From Fluviicola chungangensis (GTDB lineage: Bacteria > Bacteroidota > Bacteroidia > Flavobacteriales_D > Crocinitomicaceae): 64,000 nucleotides of DNA. A program made the translations under genes and the position numbers. The stretch lies in the NCBI RefSeq assembly GCF_007558725.1, contig NZ_VLPL01000012.1, positions 1 to 64,000 of the forward strand, given 5' to 3'. Every line of letters starts with the position of its first letter. Position 1 is the stretch's first letter. Below, piece by piece: positions 42,018 through 50,023 of the stretch. The notes under the pieces were generated by a model that ran no database searches, was not told the DNA's origin, and was given only the letters and a program-made list of their open reading frames with translations.

Positions 42018-44108
42018 TTAATACGTTAATAGTTTCTCAAGGGCTGTTTGTACTTTATCCGCATTCGGCAATAATTCAGCCTCTAATGTCGAATTCAATG
42101 GAATGGCGGGAGTATCGATTGCACCTACCAGGCCAATCGGCGCATCCAGTGACTGAAAGCAGTCTCTCTGAATTCGTCCTGCCAAACCAAGTGTAAAGGA
42201 TGCTTCAACGGATTCTTCGGTAACCAGCAATACCTTTCCATGTTTTTCAACAGAAGCTGCAATCGCCTCCATATCCAATGGATTAATCGAGCGTAAATCC
42301 AGGATTTCAACCTTCCCTTCAAAGTGTTTTGAAGCCTCCAGGGCCCAGTAAACTCCCCGGCCATAAGTAACCACGACACAAGATTCCCCGTCTTTGATTG
42401 CAGAATCGGTTGCTTCCTTTACGATCCGTGCCTTACCGATCGGGATGATGTAATCTTCATCCGGCTCGATAGACATTGCTCCTTCCGTTCCTGGGATTTT
42501 TGACCAGTACAATCCTTTATGTTCCAGGATCACCACTGGATTCGGGTCATAATATGCCGCCTTCAGTAAGCCTTTTAAATCCGCACCTGTAGAAGGATAC
42601 ACGACTTTTATACCACGAATATTTGCCAGAACAGATTCCACACTGGAAGAATGGTAAGGACCTCCTGACCCGTAGGCTCCGATCGGAACACGGATCACAC
42701 AGCTCACCGGCCATTTTCCGTTCGACAGGTAGTTGGATCGTGAAACTTCTGTAAATAACTGATTCAATCCCGGCCAAATATAATCCGCGAATTGAACTTC
42801 AACAAAAGGTTTCAAGCCAACAGCAGACATTCCAACAGTAGAGCCAATGATAAAGGCTTCCTGGATTGGAGTATTAAAAACACGGTCGTCCCCAAATGTT
42901 TGGGCAAGCGTTGCCGCTTCTCTGAAAACACCCCCCAGTCTTCCGCCAACATCCTGACCATAAAGCAATGCCTCCGGATGCTCGGACATGATCTCACGAA
43001 CAGCAAATAACGCACTGTCAACCATGACCGTTTTTTTCTTTCCAGCGGGTTCGCGTTCCCCTTTTTCTTCCGTAACAGGTGTCGGTGCGAAAATAAAATC
43101 CGTCACACTTGCCGGAGCCGGGTCTTCTGCATTCAAAGCCCGTTCGTAATCTTCATCTACTAACTTACGGGTATCCGCTTCAATATTGATGATATCTGCT
43201 TCTCCTTCCAGTTCACGGATAATTTCTTTCAATTTCGGATAAGGATCACGAGTTGCCGCTTCTTCCAAATCATCCCGATACCATTCTTTCCGAACACCAG
43301 ATGTATGATGTCCCAAAAGCGGAACCTTTGCATGAATAATAAAGGGTCTTCGCTCTTTTCTAACAATCTCGAAAACTTCCTGAACAGTCTGGAATGACAG
43401 GTCAAAGTCACTCCCATCGATTGTTCTTACTTCAATCCCTTTGAATCCCTGTGCATAATAGCTGATATCCTGTGCTCTCGTTTCAGCAGCATTTGCTGAA
43501 ATATCCCATCCATTATCCTGGACCAGGTAAACAATTGGAAACTGCTTTAAGGCCGCCATTTGAAAAGCCTCGGAAACTTCTCCCTCAGTACAGGAGGCAT
43601 CTCCCAAAGAACAAACCACGATCGGATTTTCACCGTTGAAATCCTCCGCTAGCCCTGTTTTCTCTTTGTACTGAATTCCCATTGCAATTCCGGTTGTAGG
43701 AATTGCCTGCATCCCTGTAGCAGAGGACTGGTGTGGAATTTTTGGCATATCATCCCGCTTCAATGAAGGATGAGAATAATAGGTTCTCCCTCCTGAAAAC
43801 GGGTCATCTTTTTTGGCAAATACCTGTAGCATCAATTCATACGGAGTCATCCCTATTCCCAAAAGAATACTGTCATCTCGGTAGTAGGGAGAAACCCAAT
43901 CCTGTGGCTTTAACTGCAAACCTACAGCTAATTGGATAGCCTCATGTCCTCTGGAAGTAGCATGAACATATTTCGCAGTGATTTCCTTATTCGCTTCATA
44001 TTTCTCAGCTAATGTTTTTGCAGTAGCCATTAAACGAAAGGCTTTCAACAAAACATCCTTACTAGTCTTAATAGTAGATTTCATGGTCTTCGAAAGAGTA
44101 TCTGCCAT
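42018..44108 (-). CDS. Fused alpha/beta E1 component of a 2-oxoacid dehydrogenase
   Basis: The 696-residue protein joins both E1 subunits. The alpha half (about 1-340) carries the thiamine diphosphate/Mg motif GDASCTEGEVSEAFQ and QDNGWDIS and the phosphorylation-loop-like HHTSGVRKEWYRDD. The beta half (about 362-696) opens with DSALFAVREIMSEHPEALLY and includes GSGGPYHSSSVESV. This fused form is common in Bacteroidota and decarboxylates branched-chain 2-oxo acids or pyruvate; the substrate is not decided. E2 and E3 genes are elsewhere. A perfect -7 element (44128-44135) lies upstream. The 243 bases past its stop, up to the lpxD-like gene, hold no supported gene. Confidence 0.9.
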   Translation of the reverse strand: MADTLSKTMKSTIKTSKDVLLKAFRLMATAKTLAEKYEANKEITAKYVHATSRGHEAIQLAVGLQLKPQDWVSPYYRDDSILLGIGMTPYELMLQVFAKKDDPFSGGRTYYSHPSLKRDDMPKIPHQSSATGMQAIPTTGIAMGIQYKEKTGLAEDFNGENPIVVCSLGDASCTEGEVSEAFQMAALKQFPIVYLVQDNGWDISANAAETRAQDISYYAQGFKGIEVRTIDGSDFDLSFQTVQEVFEIVRKERRPFIIHAKVPLLGHHTSGVRKEWYRDDLEEAATRDPYPKLKEIIRELEGEADIINIEADTRKLVDEDYERALNAEDPAPASVTDFIFAPTPVTEEKGEREPAGKKKTVMVDSALFAVREIMSEHPEALLYGQDVGGRLGGVFREAATLAQTFGDDRVFNTPIQEAFIIGSTVGMSAVGLKPFVEVQFADYIWPGLNQLFTEVSRSNYLSNGKWPVSCVIRVPIGAYGSGGPYHSSSVESVLANIRGIKVVYPSTGADLKGLLKAAYYDPNPVVILEHKGLYWSKIPGTEGAMSIEPDEDYIIPIGKARIVKEATDSAIKDGESCVVVTYGRGVYWALEASKHFEGKVEILDLRSINPLDMEAIAASVEKHGKVLLVTEESVEASFTLGLAGRIQRDCFQSLDAPIGLVGAIDTPAIPLNSTLEAELLPNADKVQTALEKLLTY

Positions 44109-44127
44109 TTTGGGGATTTTTTTGTAA

Positions 44128-44135
44128 CAAAGATA
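44128..44135 (-). promoter_or_regulatory. -7 promoter element for the fused E1 gene
   Basis: TATCTTTG on the minus strand is an exact TAnnTTTG match 19 bases upstream of the ATG at 44108. No TTG at the -33 spacing. Confidence 0.5.
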
Positions 44136-44203
44136 AGATTCAAAAAGGAAATGAACTGAATAACAAACAGAATAATCGGCACATTTCCTGACAAAAACAA
44201 ATC

Positions 44204-45250
44204 TTATTTTAAAATTGAAAGATATCTTTCAAGGCTTTGCCTCTCAATTTCAGCAATAAAACGGATAAAAGAATCCTTGTTTCCGGAAGTTTGAACTTCG
44301 TCAAGAGCCTCATAATAATTGTAACGAGAAGTATTATCACCTTTGATATTTGCAATCACAAAACCATTTTGCAAAAGGATCATATTCATAATTAAGCGCG
44401 CGGTTCTGCCATTCCCATCAATAAATGGATGAATGGTAACCAACCGTTCATGCATTTCGGCCGCCAATACTACGGGATGCAAATTTGATCTGTTGCGTTC
44501 ATACCAAATAAAGTAATCCTCCATTTGTTTTTCTACGAGATACGGTGGCGGAGGCATGTGGTTGCTTCCTTGAATCATCACCTGAATCCTTCGATATCTC
44601 CCTGCTTCATCCTGATTAATTCCACGAAGAATCAAATTATGGACTCCCAACAGTTCCCTGCCCGTAATAATCGTATTCCTGGAAATCAGGTCTTTAACAT
44701 AATGAATTGCCTCTCCATGGTTTATTGCTTCCAAATGTTCCTGCATACTTTTCCCCGAAACAGTTAGCCCTTTATTAATTACCAGATCCGTTTCGCGAAG
44801 TGTCAAGGTATTTCCTTCTATGCGATTACTTTCAAAGGTATATTCTACCTCAAGTGCTTCAGTAATCCGATGATTCTCAAACGCCCTGATCTGATCCAGT
44901 TCATTTTTTAGATTGTCAATATCGTTCAATGTTTTCTCAATGGATAAATCAGCGAATTTGCGCTCGGGATAATAACTCGCCAGCTCTTCCTGAACCATCG
45001 TTAAAACTTCACCTGCAAAAGAGTATTGTTTTACATCTTCCAGAACTTTTTGTGTCAGCCACTCTTTCATTAACTCATCCGAATCAATAGAAAGAATATT
45101 GGAAAGTTGTATCAATTGGGTCTTAGTTGGAAGCCGCTTTCCGTTCTCGAATTTACTAACGAGGGATTGATCAACACCAAGAAGACTTGCGAGCTCTCTC
45201 GAGCGCATGCCTTTTGCTTTTCTGGCATTTTTTATGAACTTCCAAATCAT
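44204..45250 (-). CDS. HTH-Fic protein: XRE-type DNA-binding domain fused to a Fic AMPylation domain
   Basis: The 348 residues start with an XRE helix-turn-helix (about 3-60: SRELASLLGVDQSLVSKFEN). A helical segment follows, then the inhibitory motif SNRIEG (141-146, S/TxxxE-G/N), and the Fic core with HPFIDGNGRTAR (274-285), complete for catalysis (His274, Asn280, Arg285). A motif N-terminal to the Fic core marks a class II enzyme, held off by its own Glu145. Fic proteins transfer AMP from ATP to hydroxyl side chains. A perfect palindrome (45264-45280) upstream is a likely operator, suggesting autoregulation. No separate antitoxin gene is adjacent. Target unknown. Confidence 0.9.
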   Translation of the reverse strand: MIWKFIKNARKAKGMRSRELASLLGVDQSLVSKFENGKRLPTKTQLIQLSNILSIDSDELMKEWLTQKVLEDVKQYSFAGEVLTMVQEELASYYPERKFADLSIEKTLNDIDNLKNELDQIRAFENHRITEALEVEYTFESNRIEGNTLTLRETDLVINKGLTVSGKSMQEHLEAINHGEAIHYVKDLISRNTIITGRELLGVHNLILRGINQDEAGRYRRIQVMIQGSNHMPPPPYLVEKQMEDYFIWYERNRSNLHPVVLAAEMHERLVTIHPFIDGNGRTARLIMNMILLQNGFVIANIKGDNTSRYNYYEALDEVQTSGNKDSFIRFIAEIERQSLERYLSILK

Positions 45251-45263
45251 GATTTTAAATTAC

Positions 45264-45280
45264 ATGACTAATTTAGTCAT
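45264..45280. promoter_or_regulatory. Perfect palindrome upstream of the HTH-Fic gene, candidate operator
   Basis: ATGACTAA-T-TTAGTCAT is an 8+1+8 perfect palindrome, with its nearest edge 14 bases before the HTH-Fic ATG. Flanking AAATT and AATTT extend the symmetry. Position over the promoter region and the gene's own XRE domain suggest it is bound by HTH-Fic itself. Confidence 0.6.
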
Positions 45281-45300
45281 AATTTTAAGTTGTTCCAAAA

Positions 45301-45324
45301 AAAAGGAGATTTTACTCTCCTTTT
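45301..45324 (-). terminator. Rho-independent terminator of the DUF2461-peptidase operon
   Basis: A 9-bp stem, AAAAGGAGA (45301-45309) with TCTCCTTTT (45316-45324), is followed on the minus strand by more than four extra T residues. It lies directly after the peptidase stop codon at 45326. Confidence 0.88.
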
Positions 45325-45325
45325 C

Positions 45326-47458
45326 TTACTTATTGTGTTCAATAATGTATTCAAGTACTTTTTGCATCAAATGAACTCTGTCTTTTCCAAGTACATTGTG
45401 TTTGTGCATCGGGTAATGAAAAAAGTCAACCTGAATTCCCAAGTCAATGAATTTCTTAATAAGGGCATCGTTGTGTTGCGGAACAACAACATCGTCCACA
45501 GTTCCGTGAATCAACAACAAATCTCCTTTTAACTTACTTGCATGGGAAAACAAAGACGCCTCTTCGTATCCTTTTGCATTTTCTTCTGGACGGTCCATAT
45601 AACGTTCTCCATACATTACTTCGTAATACTTCCAATCTGTAACCGGACCACCGGCAACACCTACTTTAAAGGTCTCTGCCTGCTTTAGCATCAGGGATGT
45701 GGTCATAAATCCGCCAAAGGACCAACCGTGAACCGCAAATCGGGACGTATCCACATACGCTAGCGATCTCAAATAATCAATTCCTTTCATTTGGTCTTTG
45801 ATCTCTACAACCCCCAACTGCCTGTGAATCTGGCTTTCAAATGCGAAACCACGCTCACCTGAACCGCGGTTATCCAGTGTAAATACCAGGTAGCCTTGTT
45901 CCGCCATCCAATACATCCATAAATTTGCTCCGTCCAGCCAGGAGTTTGTGATCAGTTGTGCATGCGGTCCTCCGTAAACATATACCATTACAGGATATTT
46001 TTTATTGGGATCGAAATTGCTCGGTTTGATCAGTCGTGTATAGAGAACCGAACCATCTTCCGCTTTTATCTGACCGATATCAGCCGTTCCGATTTGAACT
46101 TCTGCTAATTTATTCTTGGAAACAGCCAATGTTTTTGTAATCTTCCCGGTAATCGTTTTCAACTCCACTTTTCCTGGGACCGAATGGGAAGAGTATTGGT
46201 CAATAATGTACGTACCAGATTCGTTGATTGCAATTCCGTGGGTTCCCTCTTCCAATGTTAAGCACCGTTGTTTCCCATTCAGATCAACCGCATAAAACAA
46301 AGTGTTCAGAGGACTTGTTCCTGTTGCAGCAAATACAATTTCCTTTCCTTTATTGATTGATTGCAGAATTTCCTTTACAACAAATTTATTTGCGGTCAAT
46401 TGTTTGATCAACGCTCCGTCCAATGTATAGTAATACAAATTGTTAAACCCATTTTTCTCAGAAATCCACACAAAATTATTGGAATTTGCCATCGGGAAGA
46501 ATGCCGGATGTTCCGGTTCTACCCATTTTTCATTCTGCTCTTCTAACACGGTTTTAACAAAGGCTCCGGTTTTTGCATCGTACTGGTTCAACCACATATG
46601 GTTTTGCTCGCGGTTTACTTCAGCAATTAACACAAATTTTTCATCCGGCGTCCAGCTCAGGTTTGTCAGGTAACTGTCCGCAGCCCCTTTTGGTGAAATA
46701 AATACTGATTTACCTGCAGAAACGGAATAGATTCCTACTTTCGGTTTTTCAGAACCCTGACCCGCCATCGGGTATTTGATATTCATCAATTCGGCAGGAA
46801 CTTTTGTAATATCCACCAACGGATATTCCTTTACGTTTGTTTCGTCTTTTTGGTAGAACGCCAGGTAAGAACCTTTTCCGGACCAAAAAATACCATCCGT
46901 AATTCCAAACTCACTTCGCGCAAAAGTTTGCCCCGAAACGATATTTTTATCCGTGTTACTTGTTACAGCAATTTTTTCTCCTTTGGAATTGACAATCCAT
47001 AGATTATTCTCCAGTGTGTAAGCAACACTTCCTGTGGTCATTTCATATTCGGCACCGGCCCCTCCTTCGACCACAGAAACCAGCTTAGAACCTGTTTTTG
47101 ATTTCAGGTTCAATAAGTAGTAATTGTTCCCCTCATTCACGATTAACTCATCTGTACTTTTAAATGAAAATCCGAAAAAGTTATACAATTGGGACCCCAA
47201 TATCGTATTCACCTCCTGAATCGTGAAAAGCTGTTCAGGTTCGGTTCTTTTCACGGAAGCCTGGTACATGATCTGATAATTATTGCTTACATACACATAC
47301 GAATCCGTTCCGGGAATCCATGTAATTGCATTGCATTGTTCATCTCTGAATGCTCGATTTTGCTGCAGTACAGCATCTGAAAGGGATAACTGCTTCTTTT
47401 GAGCAAGAGCACCCAATCCAAGGATCACAAACAATGTTAGTCCAAAATACTTATTCAT
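45326..47458 (-). CDS. S9-family prolyl oligopeptidase, dipeptidyl peptidase IV type
   Basis: The 710-residue exported peptidase has a signal peptide (1-19, ending ALA|Q). Residues about 40-450 form an eight-bladed beta-propeller (DPPIV N-terminal domain: ITWIPGTDSYVYVSN, DGIFWSGKGSYLAFYQ). The C-terminal alpha/beta hydrolase has the nucleophile in GWSFGGF (Ser580), the Asp in HGTVDDVV, and the His in YPMHKHNV. It should cleave Xaa-Pro dipeptides in the periplasm. The DUF2461 gene lies 3 bases upstream on the same strand. Substrate preference is inferred from the family. Confidence 0.9.
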   Translation of the reverse strand: MNKYFGLTLFVILGLGALAQKKQLSLSDAVLQQNRAFRDEQCNAITWIPGTDSYVYVSNNYQIMYQASVKRTEPEQLFTIQEVNTILGSQLYNFFGFSFKSTDELIVNEGNNYYLLNLKSKTGSKLVSVVEGGAGAEYEMTTGSVAYTLENNLWIVNSKGEKIAVTSNTDKNIVSGQTFARSEFGITDGIFWSGKGSYLAFYQKDETNVKEYPLVDITKVPAELMNIKYPMAGQGSEKPKVGIYSVSAGKSVFISPKGAADSYLTNLSWTPDEKFVLIAEVNREQNHMWLNQYDAKTGAFVKTVLEEQNEKWVEPEHPAFFPMANSNNFVWISEKNGFNNLYYYTLDGALIKQLTANKFVVKEILQSINKGKEIVFAATGTSPLNTLFYAVDLNGKQRCLTLEEGTHGIAINESGTYIIDQYSSHSVPGKVELKTITGKITKTLAVSKNKLAEVQIGTADIGQIKAEDGSVLYTRLIKPSNFDPNKKYPVMVYVYGGPHAQLITNSWLDGANLWMYWMAEQGYLVFTLDNRGSGERGFAFESQIHRQLGVVEIKDQMKGIDYLRSLAYVDTSRFAVHGWSFGGFMTTSLMLKQAETFKVGVAGGPVTDWKYYEVMYGERYMDRPEENAKGYEEASLFSHASKLKGDLLLIHGTVDDVVVPQHNDALIKKFIDLGIQVDFFHYPMHKHNVLGKDRVHLMQKVLEYIIEHNK

Positions 47459-47461
47459 AAA

Positions 47462-48136
47462 TTAAGGTCTTTGAATGAATTTATTAAAAAACGTTTCAAG
47501 CGGTAAACCAACCTGAAAACAATGATCCAGCGTTTCCATCAAATGATCCTGCAGAATTAATTCCGCATCGAATTTTGTAAAGAAATACCACTGTTTATTT
47601 AAAATGTAAGGCTGTTTCTCTGCCTCTTCCTTAAATTCTTTAGGTGCAATTTTATTTCGTTCACCCCGAACTTCACCGAATACGTTCACAAATTCTTTAT
47701 CGGTTATCAACGCATTGAACTCCTCCGGGTTGTGCGCTATCCCTTCACGCACCAAAAACAAATCCTCTTTTTCGATCTCGTAAACACCGCCGTAAACACG
47801 CACTTCTTCCGGACCGAATTCAAAGTAAACACCATGAATACTTTTGGATTTCTTCCCATTGGGCGCAACCACAGCCGAACACATTAATTTATAAGGGGTT
47901 TTATCTTTCGAGAAACGGATATCCCTGTTGATTCGAAAAATACACTCGGACGCTTTCAGATCCTTAAAAGAAGGATGCGACTTCGCCAAATGGTCGATAA
48001 ATAACTGAACAAAATCTGCAAAAGGTTTTTTTACCGAATATTCGTAGCGCTTCCTGTTGAGATCAAACCAATCCTTATTGTTGTTTGCAGCCAATTCAAT
48101 AAAGAAATCGAGATAGTCTTTTGTAAAATATGCCAT
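47462..48136 (-). CDS. DUF2461-family protein
   Basis: The 224 residues match DUF2461 (TIGR02453): LAANNNKDWFDLNRKRYEYS (13-32), ECIFRINRDIRFSKDKTPYK and a central GVYFEFGPEEVRVYGGVYE. Conserved widely in bacteria; biochemical role unknown. It is first of a two-gene unit with the DPP IV-like peptidase. A perfect -7 element (48141-48148) ends only 4 bases before the ATG, so the message may be leaderless. Confidence 0.88.
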   Translation of the reverse strand: MAYFTKDYLDFFIELAANNNKDWFDLNRKRYEYSVKKPFADFVQLFIDHLAKSHPSFKDLKASECIFRINRDIRFSKDKTPYKLMCSAVVAPNGKKSKSIHGVYFEFGPEEVRVYGGVYEIEKEDLFLVREGIAHNPEEFNALITDKEFVNVFGEVRGERNKIAPKEFKEEAEKQPYILNKQWYFFTKFDAELILQDHLMETLDHCFQVGLPLETFFNKFIQRP

Positions 48137-48140
48137 GCGC

Positions 48141-48148
48141 CAAAGATA
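48141..48148 (-). promoter_or_regulatory. -7 promoter element almost at the DUF2461 start codon
   Basis: TATCTTTG on the minus strand matches TAnnTTTG. Only four bases separate it from the ATG at 48136, so transcription would begin at or just past the start codon region. Confidence 0.45.
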
Positions 48149-48191
48149 CTATTTATCTAATTCGCAAAGTTGTTGATTTTATCCTTATTCG

Positions 48192-48398
48192 TTAAGCGGA
48201 ACAATCCAGGTTCCACTAAAGTCAATCAAGCCGTATTGTTCCTGCTTTCTGACCATCAATAAGTCCCAATCCAAAAAATAAACCTCGTCATAAATTGGTA
48301 TTCAAATCATCCGGACCTGGATTATCGGTGGTCAATTTATCTATTCCGTTATTGCACGAAAACAACAAAACTGCCATTAGGATAGGTAAGAATCTCAT
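48192..48398 (-). pseudogene. Frame-broken WG-repeat lipoprotein
   Basis: On the minus strand an ATG at 48398 opens a lipoprotein signal (MRFLPILMAVLLFSCNNG, lipobox LFSC) that runs 36 codons to a TGA at 48288-48290. In another frame, starting about 48298, the sequence reads PIYDEVYFLDWDLL and QYGLIDFSGTWIVPL, one WG-repeat unit, to a TAA at 48192-48194. Joined by a one-base shift the two parts make about 72 residues. The intact WG-repeat gene at 54877 shows the family is present. This is a decayed or truncated copy, or a sequencing slip. The rest of the 48149-48542 gap holds nothing else. Confidence 0.65.
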
Positions 48399-48542
48399 AA
48401 GGATTGCTTTAGTTCCGGTAAATGTACAAATCAATTAAAACTCACACCCCTTTTTAACTTTTTTTCGATGTGATCTTGCAATATCCTTTTCGTTATGAAT
48501 TCCATATCTGTCATAAATAGTAACTTTACGAAAAAAAAACAC

Positions 48543-49019
48543 ATGGCACAAGTCTCCATAGGACACATTGAAGCAGCTATCGAAAAAGTAGATAGCCTGG
48601 ACGATAATGCATTGGATAGATTATCGGAAGCACAAACAACTGCACAACCTGTCCTTTTGGGATATATTATGTCAGCAGCGCAAGAGTACCAAAACGAAGG
48701 ACTGGAGAGCTTATTGATTTATTATTTCACCGTTGTACTGGAAGCTTATTCTCTGGCAGGATTACATCCGAAAACGGTAACAGACGAGCAAATCGATGCC
48801 TTTGAAGAACCGTATTTTCAATTGCTGGATGAATATTTTGAAAACGAAGACGAATCCATTTTGGAAGAATTTTCAGACCAGCCTGACCTGGTAAAATTCA
48901 TGGCAATGGAAATCGGAATGGAAGATGCTGAAGGGGTAACTTTGGATGACGAAACTGCCACGCAGCTATTCATTGTCATTTTGGCAATGATTTCATTACT
49001 TTCCAGATCATTGGATTAA
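48543..49019 (+). CDS. Small acidic helical protein of unknown function
   Basis: I use the ATG at 48543 (158 residues, MAQVSIGHIEAAIEKVDSLD); an in-frame ATG at 48495 would add 16 residues with no clear homologous character, and a near-consensus -7 element (TAACTTTA) lies between them. The protein is all-helical and acidic (EEPYFQLLDEYFENEDES), with a hydrophobic C-terminal segment (LFIVILAMISLLSRSLD). No family is recognised. It is followed after 7 bases by the PaaI-like thioesterase, suggesting co-transcription. Confidence 0.65.
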   Translation: MAQVSIGHIEAAIEKVDSLDDNALDRLSEAQTTAQPVLLGYIMSAAQEYQNEGLESLLIYYFTVVLEAYSLAGLHPKTVTDEQIDAFEEPYFQLLDEYFENEDESILEEFSDQPDLVKFMAMEIGMEDAEGVTLDDETATQLFIVILAMISLLSRSLD

Positions 49020-49026
49020 AACAGGA

Positions 49027-49434
49027 ATGAAAACACCCCAGGATATTGTCAATGAAATGATGAGCAAGGATGCCTTTTCTCACTGGTTAGGCATCCGAAT
49101 TCTTGAAATCGAACCCGGATATTGTAAATTATCCATGAAAGTTCGTCCGGAAATGGTGAACGGACATCAAACAGCACATGGAGGAATTTCCTATTCCATA
49201 TCAGATTCTGCATTAGCTTTTGCTTCAAACAGCCGCGGGCAAAAAGCGGTAAGTATCGAAACTTCTATCGCACACATAGCACCTGTTGCAGTAAACGATG
49301 AACTTCTTGTGATTTGTAAGGAAATCAACTGTGGAAAAACAATTGGACGCTATGAGTCAATTGTTTATAACCAAAATCAAAAAATTATTGCTAGATTTAA
49401 CGGAACTGTATTCCGTCATCCCGATCTCTGGTAA
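49027..49434 (+). CDS. PaaI-like hotdog-fold acyl-CoA thioesterase
   Basis: The 135 residues have the PaaI pattern NGHQTAHGG (45-53) followed by Asp60 in YSISDSALAFA, the catalytic Asn/His/Asp arrangement of this hotdog group, and the end NGTVFRHPDLW. In phenylacetate degradation PaaI hydrolyses stalled acyl-CoA intermediates to free CoA. It lies 71 bases before a MarR regulator and beta-oxidation genes, which suits CoA salvage during acyl-CoA breakdown. Exact substrate is inferred. Confidence 0.85.
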   Translation: MKTPQDIVNEMMSKDAFSHWLGIRILEIEPGYCKLSMKVRPEMVNGHQTAHGGISYSISDSALAFASNSRGQKAVSIETSIAHIAPVAVNDELLVICKEINCGKTIGRYESIVYNQNQKIIARFNGTVFRHPDLW

Positions 49435-49482
49435 TTTCTTAAAAAAAGTATTTTTTTACTATGCACACATAATATTATTTTG

Positions 49483-49490
49483 TATATTCG
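49483..49490 (+). promoter_or_regulatory. Probable -7 element for the MarR-beta-oxidation unit
   Basis: TATATTCG matches seven of eight positions of TAnnTTTG, 15 bases upstream of the MarR ATG, with ATG (two of three bases of TTG) at a 19-base spacing. The spacer is an AT-rich imperfect palindrome that could be bound by MarR. Confidence 0.4.
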
Positions 49491-49505
49491 TGACAAGTTC
49501 ACTTT

Positions 49506-49952
49506 ATGCAAAATAAGCCCCAATACCTCATCGACTTAGATGTTCGATTAACATGGCACAAAATGTCGCGCATGTATAACCAACGAGCAAACAGCTATGG
49601 AATTAGTATGTCTGTTGGTTTTATACTCCTTCACATTGATCGGGAAGGAACTCCCAGCACACAGTTAGGTCCCCGAATGGGAATGGAACCCACCAGTCTT
49701 TCAAGGACGTTGAAGACCATGGAAGAGAAAGGATTCATTCGCAGAGAGGAAGACAAACTGGATAAGCGGATCGTACGCATTTTCCTAACGGAAGAAGGGT
49801 TAAAAGCCCGTTATATTGCGCGCGATGTAGTCTTTGAATTCAATAATAAAGTGATTGAACGGATTCCTAAAGAGCATATCGATATTTTCGAATCTGTTGT
49901 CAATCAGATCCAGGAAATTTTGGACGAGGAAAATTCAGGTACATCGGAATAA
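49506..49952 (+). CDS. MarR-family transcriptional regulator
   Basis: A winged-helix dimer of 148 residues. The recognition region reads TQLGPRMGMEPTSLSRTLKT, followed by the wing EEKGFIRREEDKLDKR with its conserved Asp and Arg. It lies 71 bases upstream of the FadN-like gene on the same strand, so it most likely controls these beta-oxidation genes in response to acyl-CoA or fatty acids. The partly symmetric AT-rich sequence at 49465-49490 is a candidate site. Confidence 0.88.
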   Translation: MQNKPQYLIDLDVRLTWHKMSRMYNQRANSYGISMSVGFILLHIDREGTPSTQLGPRMGMEPTSLSRTLKTMEEKGFIRREEDKLDKRIVRIFLTEEGLKARYIARDVVFEFNNKVIERIPKEHIDIFESVVNQIQEILDEENSGTSE

Positions 49953-50023
49953 GAGAAAACGTATCTGCTGCTTTAAATGAATAATCTGCAAATCAGTTAA
50001 GCAAATTCAATAAAAAATCAATT

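Noticed and set aside
41902-42022. An open minus-strand stretch after the E1 gene that reads in part TKTGLLDGGVMIPIWTLLAV before a stop
   Set aside because: It has no start codon upstream in frame apart from a late ATG, no family match that I know, and is only about 40 codons long. It could be a remnant but cannot be supported as a gene.
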